From Streptomyces sp. MNU76 (lineage in GTDB: Bacteria > Actinomycetota > Actinomycetes > Streptomycetales > Streptomycetaceae), in NCBI RefSeq assembly GCF_020982545.1, contig NZ_JAJKLK010000024.1, positions 248,001-312,000 of the forward strand: 64,000 nt of DNA, written 5' to 3'. This document shows positions 1-8,272 of the stretch, one piece after another. Position 1 is the first letter of the stretch; the number at the start of each line of letters is the position of its first letter. Position numbers and translations under genes: made by a program. Below the pieces are notes generated by a model. The model was not told the origin of the DNA. It saw only the letters and a list, made by a program, of their open reading frames with translations, and made no database searches.

Positions 1-700
1 AGTTGGTCATGTTGGTGCCGGCGAGCTGACCGTTGGGGATGATCACCAGGTTGTTGGAGAGTGACTTGATCGTCGTCTGGCGCCAGTTGATGTCGACGAC
101 ATAGCCCTCCTCGCCGCTGCTCAGCTTGATGTAGTCGCCCGGCTGGACCGTCTTCGAGGCGAGGATGTGGATGCCCGCGAAGAGGTTGGCGAGGGTGTCC
201 TGGAGGGCCAGCGCCACCGCGAGACCGCCGACACCGAGGGCGGTGACCAGCGGGGCGACCGGGATGCCCAGGGTCTGGAGGATCACCAGGACACCGATCG
301 CGAGGACCGTGACCCGGGTGATGTTCACGAAGATCGTGACCGAGCCCGCGACACCGGCCCGGGACTGGGCGAGCGTGCGCACCAGACCGGCGATCACCCG
401 GGCCGCCGTGACCGTGGCGACGAGGATGAAGAGCACCGTCAGCGACTGGTTCACGTTGCGCTGCACGGTCTTCGTCAGCGGCAGCACCGCTCCGGCGGCC
501 GCCGCCCCGCCGACGAACGCGCTCCAGGGCACCAGTGAGCGCAGCGTGTCGACGATGACGTCGTCACCGCTCCAGCGGGTCTTCGTCGCGTGGCCGCCGA
601 GCCAGCGCAGCAGCAGCCGCAGCAGGAACGCGGCCAACAGGCCCGCGACCAGGGTGATTCCGGCCACGAGACAGTCGTCGAGGGTGAGGGTCCGGGTCAT
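1..700 (-). CDS. Mechanosensitive ion channel, MscS family (3' end outside window)
   Basis: An MscS-type channel that releases solutes across the cytoplasmic membrane on hypo-osmotic shock. The start ATG is at 700-698, behind the ribosome site GGGAGG. The N-terminus has several hydrophobic segments. The pore/beta region is recognisable: a Gly/Ala-rich stretch containing the residues GVGGLAVALALQDTLANLFA, followed by PGDYIKL and the INWRQTTIKSL strand region. The last visible residues read IIPNGQLAGTNMTN, so the C-terminal alpha/beta domain lies beyond base 1. About 233 codons are visible. The family is clear; the physiological substrate or gating class is not. Confidence 0.9.
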   Translation of the reverse strand, partial: MTRTLTLDDCLVAGITLVAGLLAAFLLRLLLRWLGGHATKTRWSGDDVIVDTLRSLVPWSAFVGGAAAAGAVLPLTKTVQRNVNQSLTVLFILVATVTAARVIAGLVRTLAQSRAGVAGSVTIFVNITRVTVLAIGVLVILQTLGIPVAPLVTALGVGGLAVALALQDTLANLFAGIHILASKTVQPGDYIKLSSGEEGYVVDINWRQTTIKSLSNNLVIIPNGQLAGTNMTN

Positions 701-968
701 CGCTCGCCTCCCGTGGGACGCGGGGAGCGGCCGGGGAACCGTATGTCGTGTCCCGAGGGCCGTATGTGATGTGTCGTCACCTTGCCACCTGCTCGAATCA
801 AGAGTGCGTGTACTCGCCCGCCCGGACGCGTGTACGGCGTCGGGCGCGACCGCTCATCCTGCCGTATCCGCACGGCTGATCGGCACCGGACCTGCGCGGA
901 TCGGCCGACGAGGGCCCCGCGCCTTCAGGGAATGTCCGGATGTGCTCGGCGGTACGACGGCCTCCTCT

Positions 969-2009
969 TCAGATCACCTTCAGCCGGACCAGCGCACCGA
1001 GCGTCAACGCCCCCGGCAGCAACGGCAGCCAGACCGTGACGATCCGGAACGCCAGCACCACCGCGGTCGCCACGGCCACAGGGCCACCGGCCGCCACCAG
1101 CGCGACCACGAGCGCGGCCTCCACCGAACCGAGGCCCCCCGGCGTCGGGACGAGGGCGACCGCGACGGTGGCGGCGAGATAGGCGAGCGCCATGTGCGTC
1201 ACCGGGATGTGCAGCCCCAACGCCAGCCCCACGGTGACCAGTACGCCCGCCTGGAGTGCGGGGAACGCCAGCGAGCCGCCCCACAGCGCCAGCACCCGCG
1301 CCGGTCGCGCGTGCACCGCGCGGGCCTCGCGCAGGGCCGTGCGTACGAAACCCGACACGGCCGCACGCAGCCGCCGTACCAGGAGAACCGCGGCCACGGC
1401 TCCGCACCCCACGACAACCGCCGTCACCAGCAGGGGAGTCGACGTGCCAGCGGGCAGGAGCGGGCCGAGGCGCAGGGCCCGGGGGAACGCCGTCAACAGG
1501 GCCAGCAGCAGGCCGACCCGGGCGACGGACTCCGCCAGCAGATACAGCGCGAGCGCCGCCGACGAACGGGACAGGGGGACCCCGCACACCGTCATGAACC
1601 GCAGGTTCACCGCGCTCGCGCCCAGACCCGTCGGCAGCAGATGGTTCGCCGCGCCCGCCGCGAACTGGGTGGCCAGCAACCGCCCGGCGGGCAACCGCTC
1701 GACGAGCGCGCCCTGCCGCGTCACGGCCGCCGCGACCCAGGTCAGACAGGTCACGCCGGCCGCCGCGACCAGCCATGGCCACCGCGCGGTCGCGAGACGC
1801 TCGAAGCCCTCGACGAGTACGGAACGGTGCCGCACGGCGACCACCAGGACCAGCGCGAGGGGGAGCAGGCAGAGGACCCGCCGTACCGGAACGCGTGCGG
1901 TGAGCGGCCGTGGGAGCTGTGTCGCTGTCACACCGGGAGAGACTCTCCGCGCCCGGCCAACAGAGGGTTGCGGGCGCGCGGACGGCGGTCGACCGGCGGC
2001 GGACTTCAC
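969..2009 (-). CDS. UPF0104/YbhN-like integral membrane protein (lysylphosphatidylglycerol synthase TM domain)
   Basis: 346-residue polytopic membrane protein. It has many hydrophobic helices and the family hallmarks, namely an N-N-H-like loop (AGAANHLLPTGLGASAVNLR) and, near the C-terminus, PTPGGLGSVEAAL. Members are the flippase-like membrane half of MprF-type proteins; stand-alone copies are often of unknown function or linked to lipid/glycan export. The GTG start at 2009 has GGAG five bases upstream. A second in-frame GTG at 1931 would give a 320-residue protein without the Arg-rich tail. It is divergent from the ABC exporter at 2075, and the shared 66-bp region carries a MerR-type promoter. 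Confidence 0.8.
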   Translation of the reverse strand: MKSAAGRPPSARPQPSVGRARRVSPGVTATQLPRPLTARVPVRRVLCLLPLALVLVVAVRHRSVLVEGFERLATARWPWLVAAAGVTCLTWVAAAVTRQGALVERLPAGRLLATQFAAGAANHLLPTGLGASAVNLRFMTVCGVPLSRSSAALALYLLAESVARVGLLLALLTAFPRALRLGPLLPAGTSTPLLVTAVVVGCGAVAAVLLVRRLRAAVSGFVRTALREARAVHARPARVLALWGGSLAFPALQAGVLVTVGLALGLHIPVTHMALAYLAATVAVALVPTPGGLGSVEAALVVALVAAGGPVAVATAVVLAFRIVTVWLPLLPGALTLGALVRLKVI

Positions 2010-2036
2010 CGCACTCCGGCGTGCGCCGAAATACGG

Positions 2037-2067
2037 TTGACCTCAACTTTGGTCGAGGTTCTAGCTT
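2037..2067 (+). promoter_or_regulatory. MerR-family-type promoter with 19-bp spacer and palindromic operator
   Basis: The -35 TTGACC (2037-2042) and -10 TAGCTT (2062-2067) are separated by exactly 19 bp. This is the over-long spacing that MerR-family activators correct by DNA distortion. Between them lies the near-perfect dyad ACCTCAAC-tttg-GTCGAGGT (2040-2059, one mismatch), resembling SoxR/MerR-class operators. The -10 ends only 7 nt before the ATG at 2075, so the transcript is probably leaderless. The regulator itself is not in the window. Confidence 0.75.
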
Positions 2068-2074
2068 CTTCCCC

Positions 2075-3979
2075 ATGAGTATGGAGACCACCGCCTGGAC
2101 CCAGCTGCAGGGCATGATGACAGCCCAGCGGCACAGCCGCCCCCTCGCCCGGACCACGCTACGGCGCGTCGGTGCCTTCGCCCGTCCACATCGTCGCCGT
2201 ATCGCGTGGTTCGTCGGCATCGGCGTCGTGACCGCGCTGCTCGCCGTGGCGACGCCGGTGCTCGCGGGGAACGTCGTGGACGTGATCGTCTCGGGCGGGG
2301 ACGAGAACCACGTCGTCCGCCTTGCCGTGCTCATCGCCGTCATCGCCGTCGCCGAGGCGGCGCTCGGACTCCTGGGCCGACGCCTGTCGGCGACGCTCGG
2401 CGAGGGTCTCATCCTCGATCTGCGGACCGCCGTCTTCGATCATGTGCAGCGCATGCCGGTCGCGTTCTTCACACGTACTCGTACGGGAGCGCTCGTCAGT
2501 CGTCTCAACAACGACGTCATCGGCGCGCAACGCGCGTTCAGCAACACCCTGTCCGGAGTGGTCGGCAACCTGGTCACGCTGGTGCTCACCCTCGCCGTGA
2601 TGCTCACGCTCTCGTGGCAGATCACGCTGCTCTCGCTCGTCCTGCTGCCCGTCTTCGTGGTCCCCGCCCGGCGGATGGGCCGGCGCATGGCCCGGCTCCA
2701 GCGGGAGGCGGCCGACCTCAACGCAGCCATGGGCACCCGGATGACCGAGCGCTTCTCCGCACCCGGCGCCACCCTGGTCAAGCTCTTCGGCCGGCCCGAC
2801 GACGAGTCCGCCGAGTTCGCCGAACGGGCCCGCCGGGTACGGGACATCGGCATCCGCACGGCGATGGCGCAGTCGGCGTTCATCACCGCCCTCACCCTCG
2901 TCTCGGCCCTCGCGCTCGCCCTGGTGTACGGCCTCGGCGGCTGGTTCGCGCTGCGCGGCACCCTGGACGCGGGCGCGATCGTGTCCCTGGCCCTGCTGCT
3001 GACCCGGCTGTACGCGCCGCTGACCGCGCTGGCGGGGGCGCGCGTCGAGGTCATGAGCGCCCTGGTGAGCTTCGAGCGCGTCTTCGAGATACTGGACCTC
3101 AAGCCGCTCATCGCGGAGAAACCGGACGCCCGCGAGGTGCCCGAGGGCCCGGTGGCCGTCGAGTTCGACGACGTCCGCTTCGGCTACCCCTCCGCCGACA
3201 AGGTCTCCCTCGCCTCGCTGGAGGAGGTCGCCTCGCTCGACACCCGGGGCGGCACCGAGGTCCTGCACGGCGTCTCCTTCCGCGCCGAACCCGGCCAGAC
3301 CGTCGCCCTCGTGGGCTCCTCCGGCGCCGGCAAGTCCACCGTCGCCCAACTGCTGCCCCGGCTCTACGACGCGGACGCCGGCACGGTCCGGATCGGCGGC
3401 GTCGACGTACGCGACCTCAGCGCGGCGTCGCTGCGCGGCACCCTCGGCATGGTCACCCAGGACGGCCACCTCTTCCACGACACCGTCCGCGCCAACCTGC
3501 TCCTCGCCCGCCCCGACGCCGGCGACGACGACCTGTGGGACGTCCTGCGCCGGGCCCGGCTCGACGACCTGGTGCGCTCCCTGCCCGACGCACTCGACAC
3601 CGTCGTCGGCGAGCGCGGCTACCGCCTCTCGGGCGGTGAACGGCAGCGCATGACGATCGCCCGGCTGCTCCTGGCCCGTCAGCGCGTCGTCATCCTCGAC
3701 GAAGCCACCGCGCACCTCGACAACACCTCGGAGGCCGCCGTGCAGGAGGCGCTCGCCGAGGCGCTGGAGGGCAGGACCGCCCTGGTCATCGCCCACCGTC
3801 TGTCGACCGTGCGGACCGCCGACCAGATCCTCGTCGTCGAGGCGGGCCGGATCGTGGAGCGCGGCCGGCACGAGGAACTGCTCGCGGCGGGCGGACGGTA
3901 CGCGGAGCTGTACCGGACGCAGTTCGCGAGGTCGACGGACCACGAGCCCGGCGAGGAAGCACCGGTGGCGGCGGCCTAG
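2075..3979 (+). CDS. ABC exporter, fused permease and ATP-binding domain (multidrug/lipid type)
   Basis: 634-residue half-transporter of the MsbA/LmrA class. A six-helix ABC transmembrane domain (about residues 40-330) is followed by a nucleotide-binding domain with Walker A GSSGAGKST (about residue 415), signature LSGGERQR, Walker B VVILDEATA and the H-loop IAHRLSTV. It should work as a homodimer that exports drugs or lipids using ATP. I chose the ATG at 2075 because the MerR-type promoter ends at 2067; longer in-frame starts would run back through that promoter. It has no ribosome site, as expected for leaderless translation. The substrate cannot be read from sequence; the MerR-type control suggests induction by a toxic compound or redox signal. 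Confidence 0.9.
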   Translation: MSMETTAWTQLQGMMTAQRHSRPLARTTLRRVGAFARPHRRRIAWFVGIGVVTALLAVATPVLAGNVVDVIVSGGDENHVVRLAVLIAVIAVAEAALGLLGRRLSATLGEGLILDLRTAVFDHVQRMPVAFFTRTRTGALVSRLNNDVIGAQRAFSNTLSGVVGNLVTLVLTLAVMLTLSWQITLLSLVLLPVFVVPARRMGRRMARLQREAADLNAAMGTRMTERFSAPGATLVKLFGRPDDESAEFAERARRVRDIGIRTAMAQSAFITALTLVSALALALVYGLGGWFALRGTLDAGAIVSLALLLTRLYAPLTALAGARVEVMSALVSFERVFEILDLKPLIAEKPDAREVPEGPVAVEFDDVRFGYPSADKVSLASLEEVASLDTRGGTEVLHGVSFRAEPGQTVALVGSSGAGKSTVAQLLPRLYDADAGTVRIGGVDVRDLSAASLRGTLGMVTQDGHLFHDTVRANLLLARPDAGDDDLWDVLRRARLDDLVRSLPDALDTVVGERGYRLSGGERQRMTIARLLLARQRVVILDEATAHLDNTSEAAVQEALAEALEGRTALVIAHRLSTVRTADQILVVEAGRIVERGRHEELLAAGGRYAELYRTQFARSTDHEPGEEAPVAAA

Positions 3980-4001
3980 GGACCGTGCGGTCTCCCGGGG
4001 T

Positions 4002-4691
4002 TCAGCCGCCCTCGACGCCGGTCGTCGCGTGGGCGGCACCGACCGGCTTGGACTCCGGGGAACCGCGCTGGCGCAGATAGATCGAGAGGATCGCCATGGA
4101 GGCGATGGCGAGGAACTCGGACTGCCAGTTCTGCAGCGTACGGTTCCAGAAGTCGGCGGAGACGACGTACTCGGACCAGCTGTCGGGCGCCTGCAGCTCC
4201 CGCAGCTGTTCCTCGTTGTACGCCGCCACACCCGTGATCGACTGGGCCGGCCACGACAGCACGAACACGGCCCCCATGACATACCCCAGCGAACTCGCGT
4301 ACAGCTTCAGGCGCAGGCCGCCGGCCGCCGCCCAGCGGGGGGAGTCGGGGCGCGCGTGCGGTCCCACCCGCTGTTCCTCGTCCGACTCGACCCCGATGCC
4401 GTCCGGGGGCTTGGACTCCGGTGAGCCGCGCTGCACCAGCCAGACCGTCAGGAAGACGTACAGGAAGAACTGCAGGTACTCGGACTGCCAGTTCTCCATC
4501 ACGTCGACCGCGAAGTCCGACGATGTCACTTACTCGCCGAGCGAGATCCGCTGGAGGTCCTCCGCCGCGAGCCGGTTGTCGAAGTCGGCGTGACCGGCGA
4601 ACGCCTGGCCGACCAGGGCGAGGGCGAACAGCGTCAGGAAGGTGAGCCCCAGACCGTTGTCCCGGAAGAACCGCCGTACGGATCCGGTCAT
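4002..4691 (-). pseudogene. DUF6766-family membrane protein interrupted by an in-frame TAA
   Basis: The reading frame runs from ATG 4691 (overlapping the stop of the preceding tiny ORF as ATGA) but hits TAA at 4532-4530 after ISLGE. It then continues in the same frame as VTSSDF...ENWQSEYLQFF. The stop sits where a Tyr codon (TAC/TAT) would be expected, so one base change explains it. The remaining 175 codons open with GTG directly after the stop and could be re-initiated. The protein holds an internal duplication: NWQSEYLQFF...QRGSPESK and NWQSEFLAIA...QRGSPESK, each followed or preceded by membrane helices. Function is unknown. Alternatives are real split genes or a base-calling error. Confidence 0.7.
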
Positions 4692-4771
4692 CGGTGCAGC
4701 ACCCCCAGCGTGACGCAGTAGGCCAGACCGCCCGCGATCACCAGCAGGCACAGGGCGAACATGACGCGCAC
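4688..4771 (-). CDS. Tiny single-pass membrane peptide (27 aa)
   Basis: A short ORF (GTG 4771, stop TGA 4690-4688) encodes a peptide that is almost entirely one hydrophobic helix, with core MFALCLLVIAGGLAYCVTLG and end LHR. GAGG lies five bases before the GTG. It overlaps the next gene's ATG by four bases and lies just after the lipoprotein stop, which is a tight translationally coupled arrangement. It contains two Cys within the helix. The DUF6766 gene follows directly, so the peptide may be a subunit or assembly factor for that membrane protein. No family is recognised; an internal ATG at 4762 would give 24 residues. Confidence 0.45.
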   Translation of the reverse strand: MRVMFALCLLVIAGGLAYCVTLGVLHR

Positions 4772-4778
4772 GACGTCC

Positions 4779-5231
4779 TCACCCACCCTTCAGCAGACAC
4801 TGGTACGGCCGCTCGGGACGCGGGGCGCACCCGGCGGCGAGGACCTTCCACCCGTCGGAGAACCGCGACAGGAACAAGGTGTCCGCCGAGAACTCCACCC
4901 GGGCCTGGCGTCCGGCGACATCGACGCCCTCCACCTCGTCCTCGGCCGCCGCGACGAACGGAACGTCCTCCTCCAGGACGGCGTCCTCGCACGGGGTCCC
5001 CGAGTACTGTTCGAGCTCGTCCCGGACACCCGGCGCCAGCACCGCGCACACGGCGGCCTCGTCCTGCGCGCCCAGCGCCCGCTCGAAGCCGACGGCCGCG
5101 TCCCGGGCCGCCGTACGCCGCTGCTCGACCGATCCGCAGCCGGCCGTCAGCAGCACCACGGCACCCGCAGCGACCCCCCCACCGCCACCGCCAGGGCATC
5201 CGGGACCTCCCGTCCGGCCGTCCGCACGCAT
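4779..5231 (-). CDS. Small secreted lipoprotein, unknown function
   Basis: 150-residue protein. It has a Gly-rich N-terminus, a hydrophobic stretch and the lipobox LTAGC, giving a lipid-anchored Cys at about residue 33. The mature part is acidic with four further Cys (AAVCAVL, GTPCEDA, AAGCAPR, YQCLLKGG). FSDGWKVLAAGC near the end resembles small NTF2-like secreted lipoproteins of actinobacteria. The ATG at 5231 is chosen because it precedes the signal peptide; upstream codons are low-complexity. It is the first gene of a run with the tiny ORF and the DUF6766 remnant. Confidence 0.65.
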   Translation of the reverse strand: MRADGRTGGPGCPGGGGGGVAAGAVVLLTAGCGSVEQRRTAARDAAVGFERALGAQDEAAVCAVLAPGVRDELEQYSGTPCEDAVLEEDVPFVAAAEDEVEGVDVAGRQARVEFSADTLFLSRFSDGWKVLAAGCAPRPERPYQCLLKGG

Positions 5232-5319
5232 GTCGACGGACGGTAAGCCCGCCGCCGGACCCGCACCCGGGTGCCGCGCGTCGGACCCGGACCGCCGTCC
5301 CCGGCCGGGGCAACCGGCG

Positions 5320-6075
5320 CTACGAACCCTCCCCGCCCGCGCCGCGCTCCCCGTCCACCGGCAACCGGTACACGGCGAAGGCACGCCGGATCACCGGCTG
5401 GGCCACATTGCGCACCCGCACCCCACCGCTGGTGATGCCGTGCTCGGTGCCCAGATGGGCGTGGCCGTGGACGGCGAGGTCGGCACCGGACTCGTCCATC
5501 GCCTCGGCCAGCAGGTAGCTGCCCAGGAAGGGATAGATCTCCAGCGGTTCACCGACGAGCGTGTCCGGGACGGGGGAGAAGTGGGTGAGCGCGATACGGA
5601 CCGCGCAGCCGTCCTCCGCCAACTCGTCCAGCGCGCGACGCAGACCGTCCGCGAGCCCTCGGGTGTGACGGACGAAGGCCTTCATCTCGGGTTCGCCGAA
5701 CTCGCTGCCGCTGCGCCCGGCGAAACCGCCGCCGAACCCCTTGGTCCCGGCGACCCCCACCCGTACGCCGTCGACCGGAACGACGGTACCCTCGCCCTCC
5801 AGCACGGTCACCTCCGCGTCCCGCAGCACGGCCGTTACGTCCTCGGGGCGCTCGGCGTGATGGTCGTGGTTGCCGAGGACGGCGATCACCGGCACCGGCA
5901 GCCCCGCCACCTCGTCGGCGACGACCCGCGCCTCCTCCGGTGTGCCGTGCCGGGTCAGGTCCCCGGCGAGCAGCAGCAGGTCGGCGTGGTCGGGCAGGGT
6001 GTCGAACGCCGGGCGGAGCAGACCCCGGCTGTCCGGCCCCAGATGGATGTCCCCGACGGCCGCGACCCGGATCAC
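5320..6075 (-). CDS. Calcineurin-like metallophosphoesterase
   Basis: 251-residue cytosolic phosphoesterase. All metal-binding motifs are present in order: GDIH (D9, H11), GDL (D39), GNHDH (N69, H70), a TH pair in ALTHFSP, and GHAH near residue 215. It should hydrolyse phosphodiester or phosphomonoester bonds using a dinuclear metal centre; the substrate is unknown. The GTG start overlaps the stop of the BON-domain gene as GTGA, so the two are translationally coupled. RNVAQPVIRRAF near the end is typical of the bacterial YfcE/Rv0805-like group. Confidence 0.85.
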   Translation of the reverse strand: MIRVAAVGDIHLGPDSRGLLRPAFDTLPDHADLLLLAGDLTRHGTPEEARVVADEVAGLPVPVIAVLGNHDHHAERPEDVTAVLRDAEVTVLEGEGTVVPVDGVRVGVAGTKGFGGGFAGRSGSEFGEPEMKAFVRHTRGLADGLRRALDELAEDGCAVRIALTHFSPVPDTLVGEPLEIYPFLGSYLLAEAMDESGADLAVHGHAHLGTEHGITSGGVRVRNVAQPVIRRAFAVYRLPVDGERGAGGEGS

Positions 6076-6521
6076 GACAGCTCCTCGGGACGGTCCGGGG
6101 CGGTGACGTCGGCCAGCGTGATGTCCGCCCGTACGGGCACGCCGGGCAGCTCCTCCGCCGCCAGCCGCAGGATCGCCTCGCGAACGGCCGCGGTGGACGC
6201 CGTGCCGGTGATGTGCACGGCGTCGCCGCGCGCCTCGATCCGCATCCCGAGCTCGGCCAGATCACTCCGGGCGAGCCGCTCCTCCAGGTGGGCTATGCGG
6301 TACTCGGTGTGCGCCGGCGGGTGCGCGGCGGGGTGTTCCGGGCCGCCCACCGATGGTTGTGCGCCGCCGTCGCCCGGTGGGTGTGGGGCGCGGTGCCCCG
6401 GCCCGTCCGCCGGTGGTTGTGCGGCGGGGTGTGTCGGGTCGTCCGCCGGTGGTTCTGCGGCGCGGCGTCCTGGGCCGTTCGGGCCGTTCGTCCGCGGGTG
6501 GTGGTCATGTCCTGTCGCCAT
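6072..6521 (-). CDS. BON-domain-like protein with Pro/His-rich N-terminus
   Basis: 149 residues. The first about 70 are low-complexity Pro/His/Gly repeats (units such as PPADGPGH and PPADDPTH), probably disordered or metal-binding. The last about 75 form a BON-like fold: an EYRIAHLEERLARSD helix, GMRIEARGDAVHITG, then a helix with AVREAILRLAAEELPG and a final ADITLADV strand. BON domains bind phospholipid or act as small adaptor modules. No signal peptide is seen. It overlaps the upstream nucleotidyltransferase by 17 nt and the phosphoesterase by 4 nt, so the three genes form an operon. Confidence 0.6.
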   Translation of the reverse strand: MATGHDHHPRTNGPNGPGRRAAEPPADDPTHPAAQPPADGPGHRAPHPPGDGGAQPSVGGPEHPAAHPPAHTEYRIAHLEERLARSDLAELGMRIEARGDAVHITGTASTAAVREAILRLAAEELPGVPVRADITLADVTAPDRPEELS

Positions 6522-7122
6522 CGCCGGTCTCCTCCGGCTCGATCACGTTGAGGCGCTCCAGCAGGAAGAGGAAGGCCGCCGGCATCGGCTCGCCACCGCA
6601 CTCCTGCCGCACCCGGCCCCAGTCGATCTTCTCGCGCAGGGTCCGGGCGAGCGGCAGCACGGCACCGAAGTCGCAGTAGTGCTCGGAGAACGCCAGGAGA
6701 CGCCCGATGAGCAGATCCGTCACCGCCAGCACGGGCATCCACACGGACTGGACCGACAGCACCTCCGCCCGGTCCAGCAGCTCACGGCTGACCGGAGCCC
6801 GCGACGGCCGGAAGATCAGGTCGACCTCCTGGCCCTGGCTCCGGGTCTTCACCAGCCAGTCCTCGGGCGGCTCGACCACGGTCAGCCCCGCCGCCTCCAG
6901 TGTGCCGGTGACCGCCTCGACGTCCTCCGGCAGCACACAGAAGTCGACGTCGTGCTGGAGCGTCCCGGGGCCGCCATGGGCGTACACCGCGACGCCGCCC
7001 GCCAGCGCGAAGGGATGCCCACCGGCCTTGAGCAGGGAAGCGACCTCCTTGGCCGCTTCGAGGATGGCCTGGGTCCGATCGGGAGGGAGCCCGTCGTCGT
7101 CCGGGCCGGCGAGATCGCCCAT
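6505..7122 (-). CDS. Nucleotidyltransferase-fold protein (AbiEii/NTP_transf-like)
   Basis: 205 residues. The Pol-beta-type nucleotidyltransferase core is visible as ALAGGVAVYAHGG followed by HDVDFCVLPED, the GG...D-x-D pattern. A later EVDLIFRPS supplies the third acidic residue. The remainder is alpha-helical (TDLLIGRLLAFSEHYCDF). Related proteins include AbiEii-type toxins and uncharacterised nucleotidyltransferases; no AbiEi-like antitoxin is adjacent, so a toxin role is not supported. The ATG at 7122 has GGAGGG close upstream. It is first gene of the run with the BON and phosphoesterase genes. Confidence 0.65.
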   Translation of the reverse strand: MGDLAGPDDDGLPPDRTQAILEAAKEVASLLKAGGHPFALAGGVAVYAHGGPGTLQHDVDFCVLPEDVEAVTGTLEAAGLTVVEPPEDWLVKTRSQGQEVDLIFRPSRAPVSRELLDRAEVLSVQSVWMPVLAVTDLLIGRLLAFSEHYCDFGAVLPLARTLREKIDWGRVRQECGGEPMPAAFLFLLERLNVIEPEETGDGDRT

Positions 7123-7297
7123 GCCCTCCACGATAGTGCGACCGGGGCCGACGGCCAGATGTGCGGGTGCGCGACCTGAAGCCGCTGGTGACCACGTACC
7201 GCGAGGGGCTACCGACCTGGATCTCGCTTTCCCTTCCACACCGGCGATCATCACGAGCCTGCTTCGGTCGGGGCCCCGTGGTCCGGCGGCCGGTGCC

Positions 7298-7792
7298 TCA
7301 GAGGATCCTGACCTTGTTGATGCGCACCCCACCGGGATGGTTCGGCCAGGTGTAGACGGTCCACCTGTCGATGGCCTGGGCGGGCTGCCACCTGCCGTCC
7401 CCGTACCACTGGACGCGGTTGTCGCCGGTCGAGATCCGCGTGACCCCCCAGTTCGTGGAGAGCGGGTCGGCCTCTCCGGCGTTCGCGCAACACCGCATCC
7501 GCGAGGTCTCGCCGTCCGCCGTCTCGATCCGGGCGGGCTCGGCCAGCGGTATGACGAGCATGGTGACGGTCAGCCAGAGCGCGTCGGGATCCTCGCCGTC
7601 CGGGGGATACGCGAGGCAGCCCACGTACACCGGATGGCGACCCGCGGGGACGCGATGGCTGAACCCGCCCTCGGTGTGCCACGGGGTCTCCCAGGTGATG
7701 GGGCCGTCCACCACGACGAGTTCACCGGCGTGGTCGAACCACGTGGGCCGGGCCGCGACGGAGTACGCCGCAGGGGGACAGCCGCCCCGCAC
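7298..7792 (-). CDS. Hypothetical protein, possibly DUF4241-like
   Basis: About 164 codons. The sequence has a beta-rich look with WFDHAGELVVVDG, a Gly-Arg-His-Pro-Val-Tyr element (PAGRHPVYVGCLAY) and a closing WYGDGRWQPAQA...GVRINKVRIL. The P-x-G-R-x-P-V-x element is reminiscent of DUF4241 proteins, but this is a weak match by eye. The start is uncertain: GTG at 7792 with GGGTGG upstream was chosen; the frame stays open much further upstream through sequence that does not look coding. Function unknown. Confidence 0.45.
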   Translation of the reverse strand: MRGGCPPAAYSVAARPTWFDHAGELVVVDGPITWETPWHTEGGFSHRVPAGRHPVYVGCLAYPPDGEDPDALWLTVTMLVIPLAEPARIETADGETSRMRCCANAGEADPLSTNWGVTRISTGDNRVQWYGDGRWQPAQAIDRWTVYTWPNHPGGVRINKVRIL

Positions 7793-8002
7793 GTCACCGC
7801 CACCCGTTGTACTCCGTCCGCCTCCTGACAGCCGCCACCCGGCCGCCCGTGCCCGGTGGTGGCTGAACGGCCCATCCGGTCGGGACGTCCGGCCCCAGCG
7901 CGCCGCCTCCCGGCCGAGGGACGATGCCCCTGAGGACACAGGCTCCCCAGGGCGCCGGGCTCCGGGCCCGCACCCGATCGCCGAACGATCCGAAGCAGGT
8001 GC

Positions 8003-8272
8003 ATGGCGATGTTCTGGTACGGCCACGACGTCAGCGGATGGGGCTGGTTCGCGATGTCCGCCAGCATGATCCTTTTCTGGGCGCTGGTCATCGCGGCGGG
8101 CGTGCTGCTCTTCCGCGCTCTGAACCGGCCCCAGGAACACACCCACGGTCCCGCCGCGCCGCAGACACCCGAGGAGGTTCTCGGACAGCGGTTCGCCCGA
8201 GGGGAGATCGACGAGGAGGAGTACCGGCGCCGCCTGAACGTCCTGCACGCCGGCCCTCTCACCAAACCCTGA
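8003..8272 (+). CDS. SHOCT-domain small membrane protein
   Basis: 89 residues. One transmembrane helix (about residues 18-40, MILFWALVIAAGVLLF) is followed by a linker and a C-terminal SHOCT motif: EEVLGQRFARGEIDEEEYRRRLNVL. SHOCT tails are short oligomerisation or targeting modules seen on many actinobacterial membrane proteins. The start is ATG 8003; a second ATG at 8009 is also possible. The gene stands alone between a hypothetical gene and a decayed MFS transporter, whose 3' end overlaps it antisense. Confidence 0.75.
   Translation: MAMFWYGHDVSGWGWFAMSASMILFWALVIAAGVLLFRALNRPQEHTHGPAAPQTPEEVLGQRFARGEIDEEEYRRRLNVLHAGPLTKP

Noticed and set aside
165..2078. A 637-codon plus-strand open frame across the MscS and UPF0104 genes
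   Set aside because: Its translation is Arg/Pro/Gln-rich without domains and lies antisense to two genes with clear membrane-protein sequence; long antisense frames are expected at this GC content.
6330..6500. Repetitive DNA resembling a small tandem array or CRISPR-like spacing
   Set aside because: It is the Pro/His-rich coding repeat of the BON-domain gene; units are irregular and in frame, with no spacers.
6505..7122. AbiE-type toxin-antitoxin system
   Set aside because: Only a nucleotidyltransferase fold is seen; no AbiEi-like antitoxin gene is next to it and the neighbours are a phosphoesterase and a BON-domain protein.
4879..7179. A 766-codon plus-strand open frame
   Set aside because: Antisense to lipoprotein, phosphoesterase, BON and nucleotidyltransferase genes that show real motifs; the translation is low-complexity.
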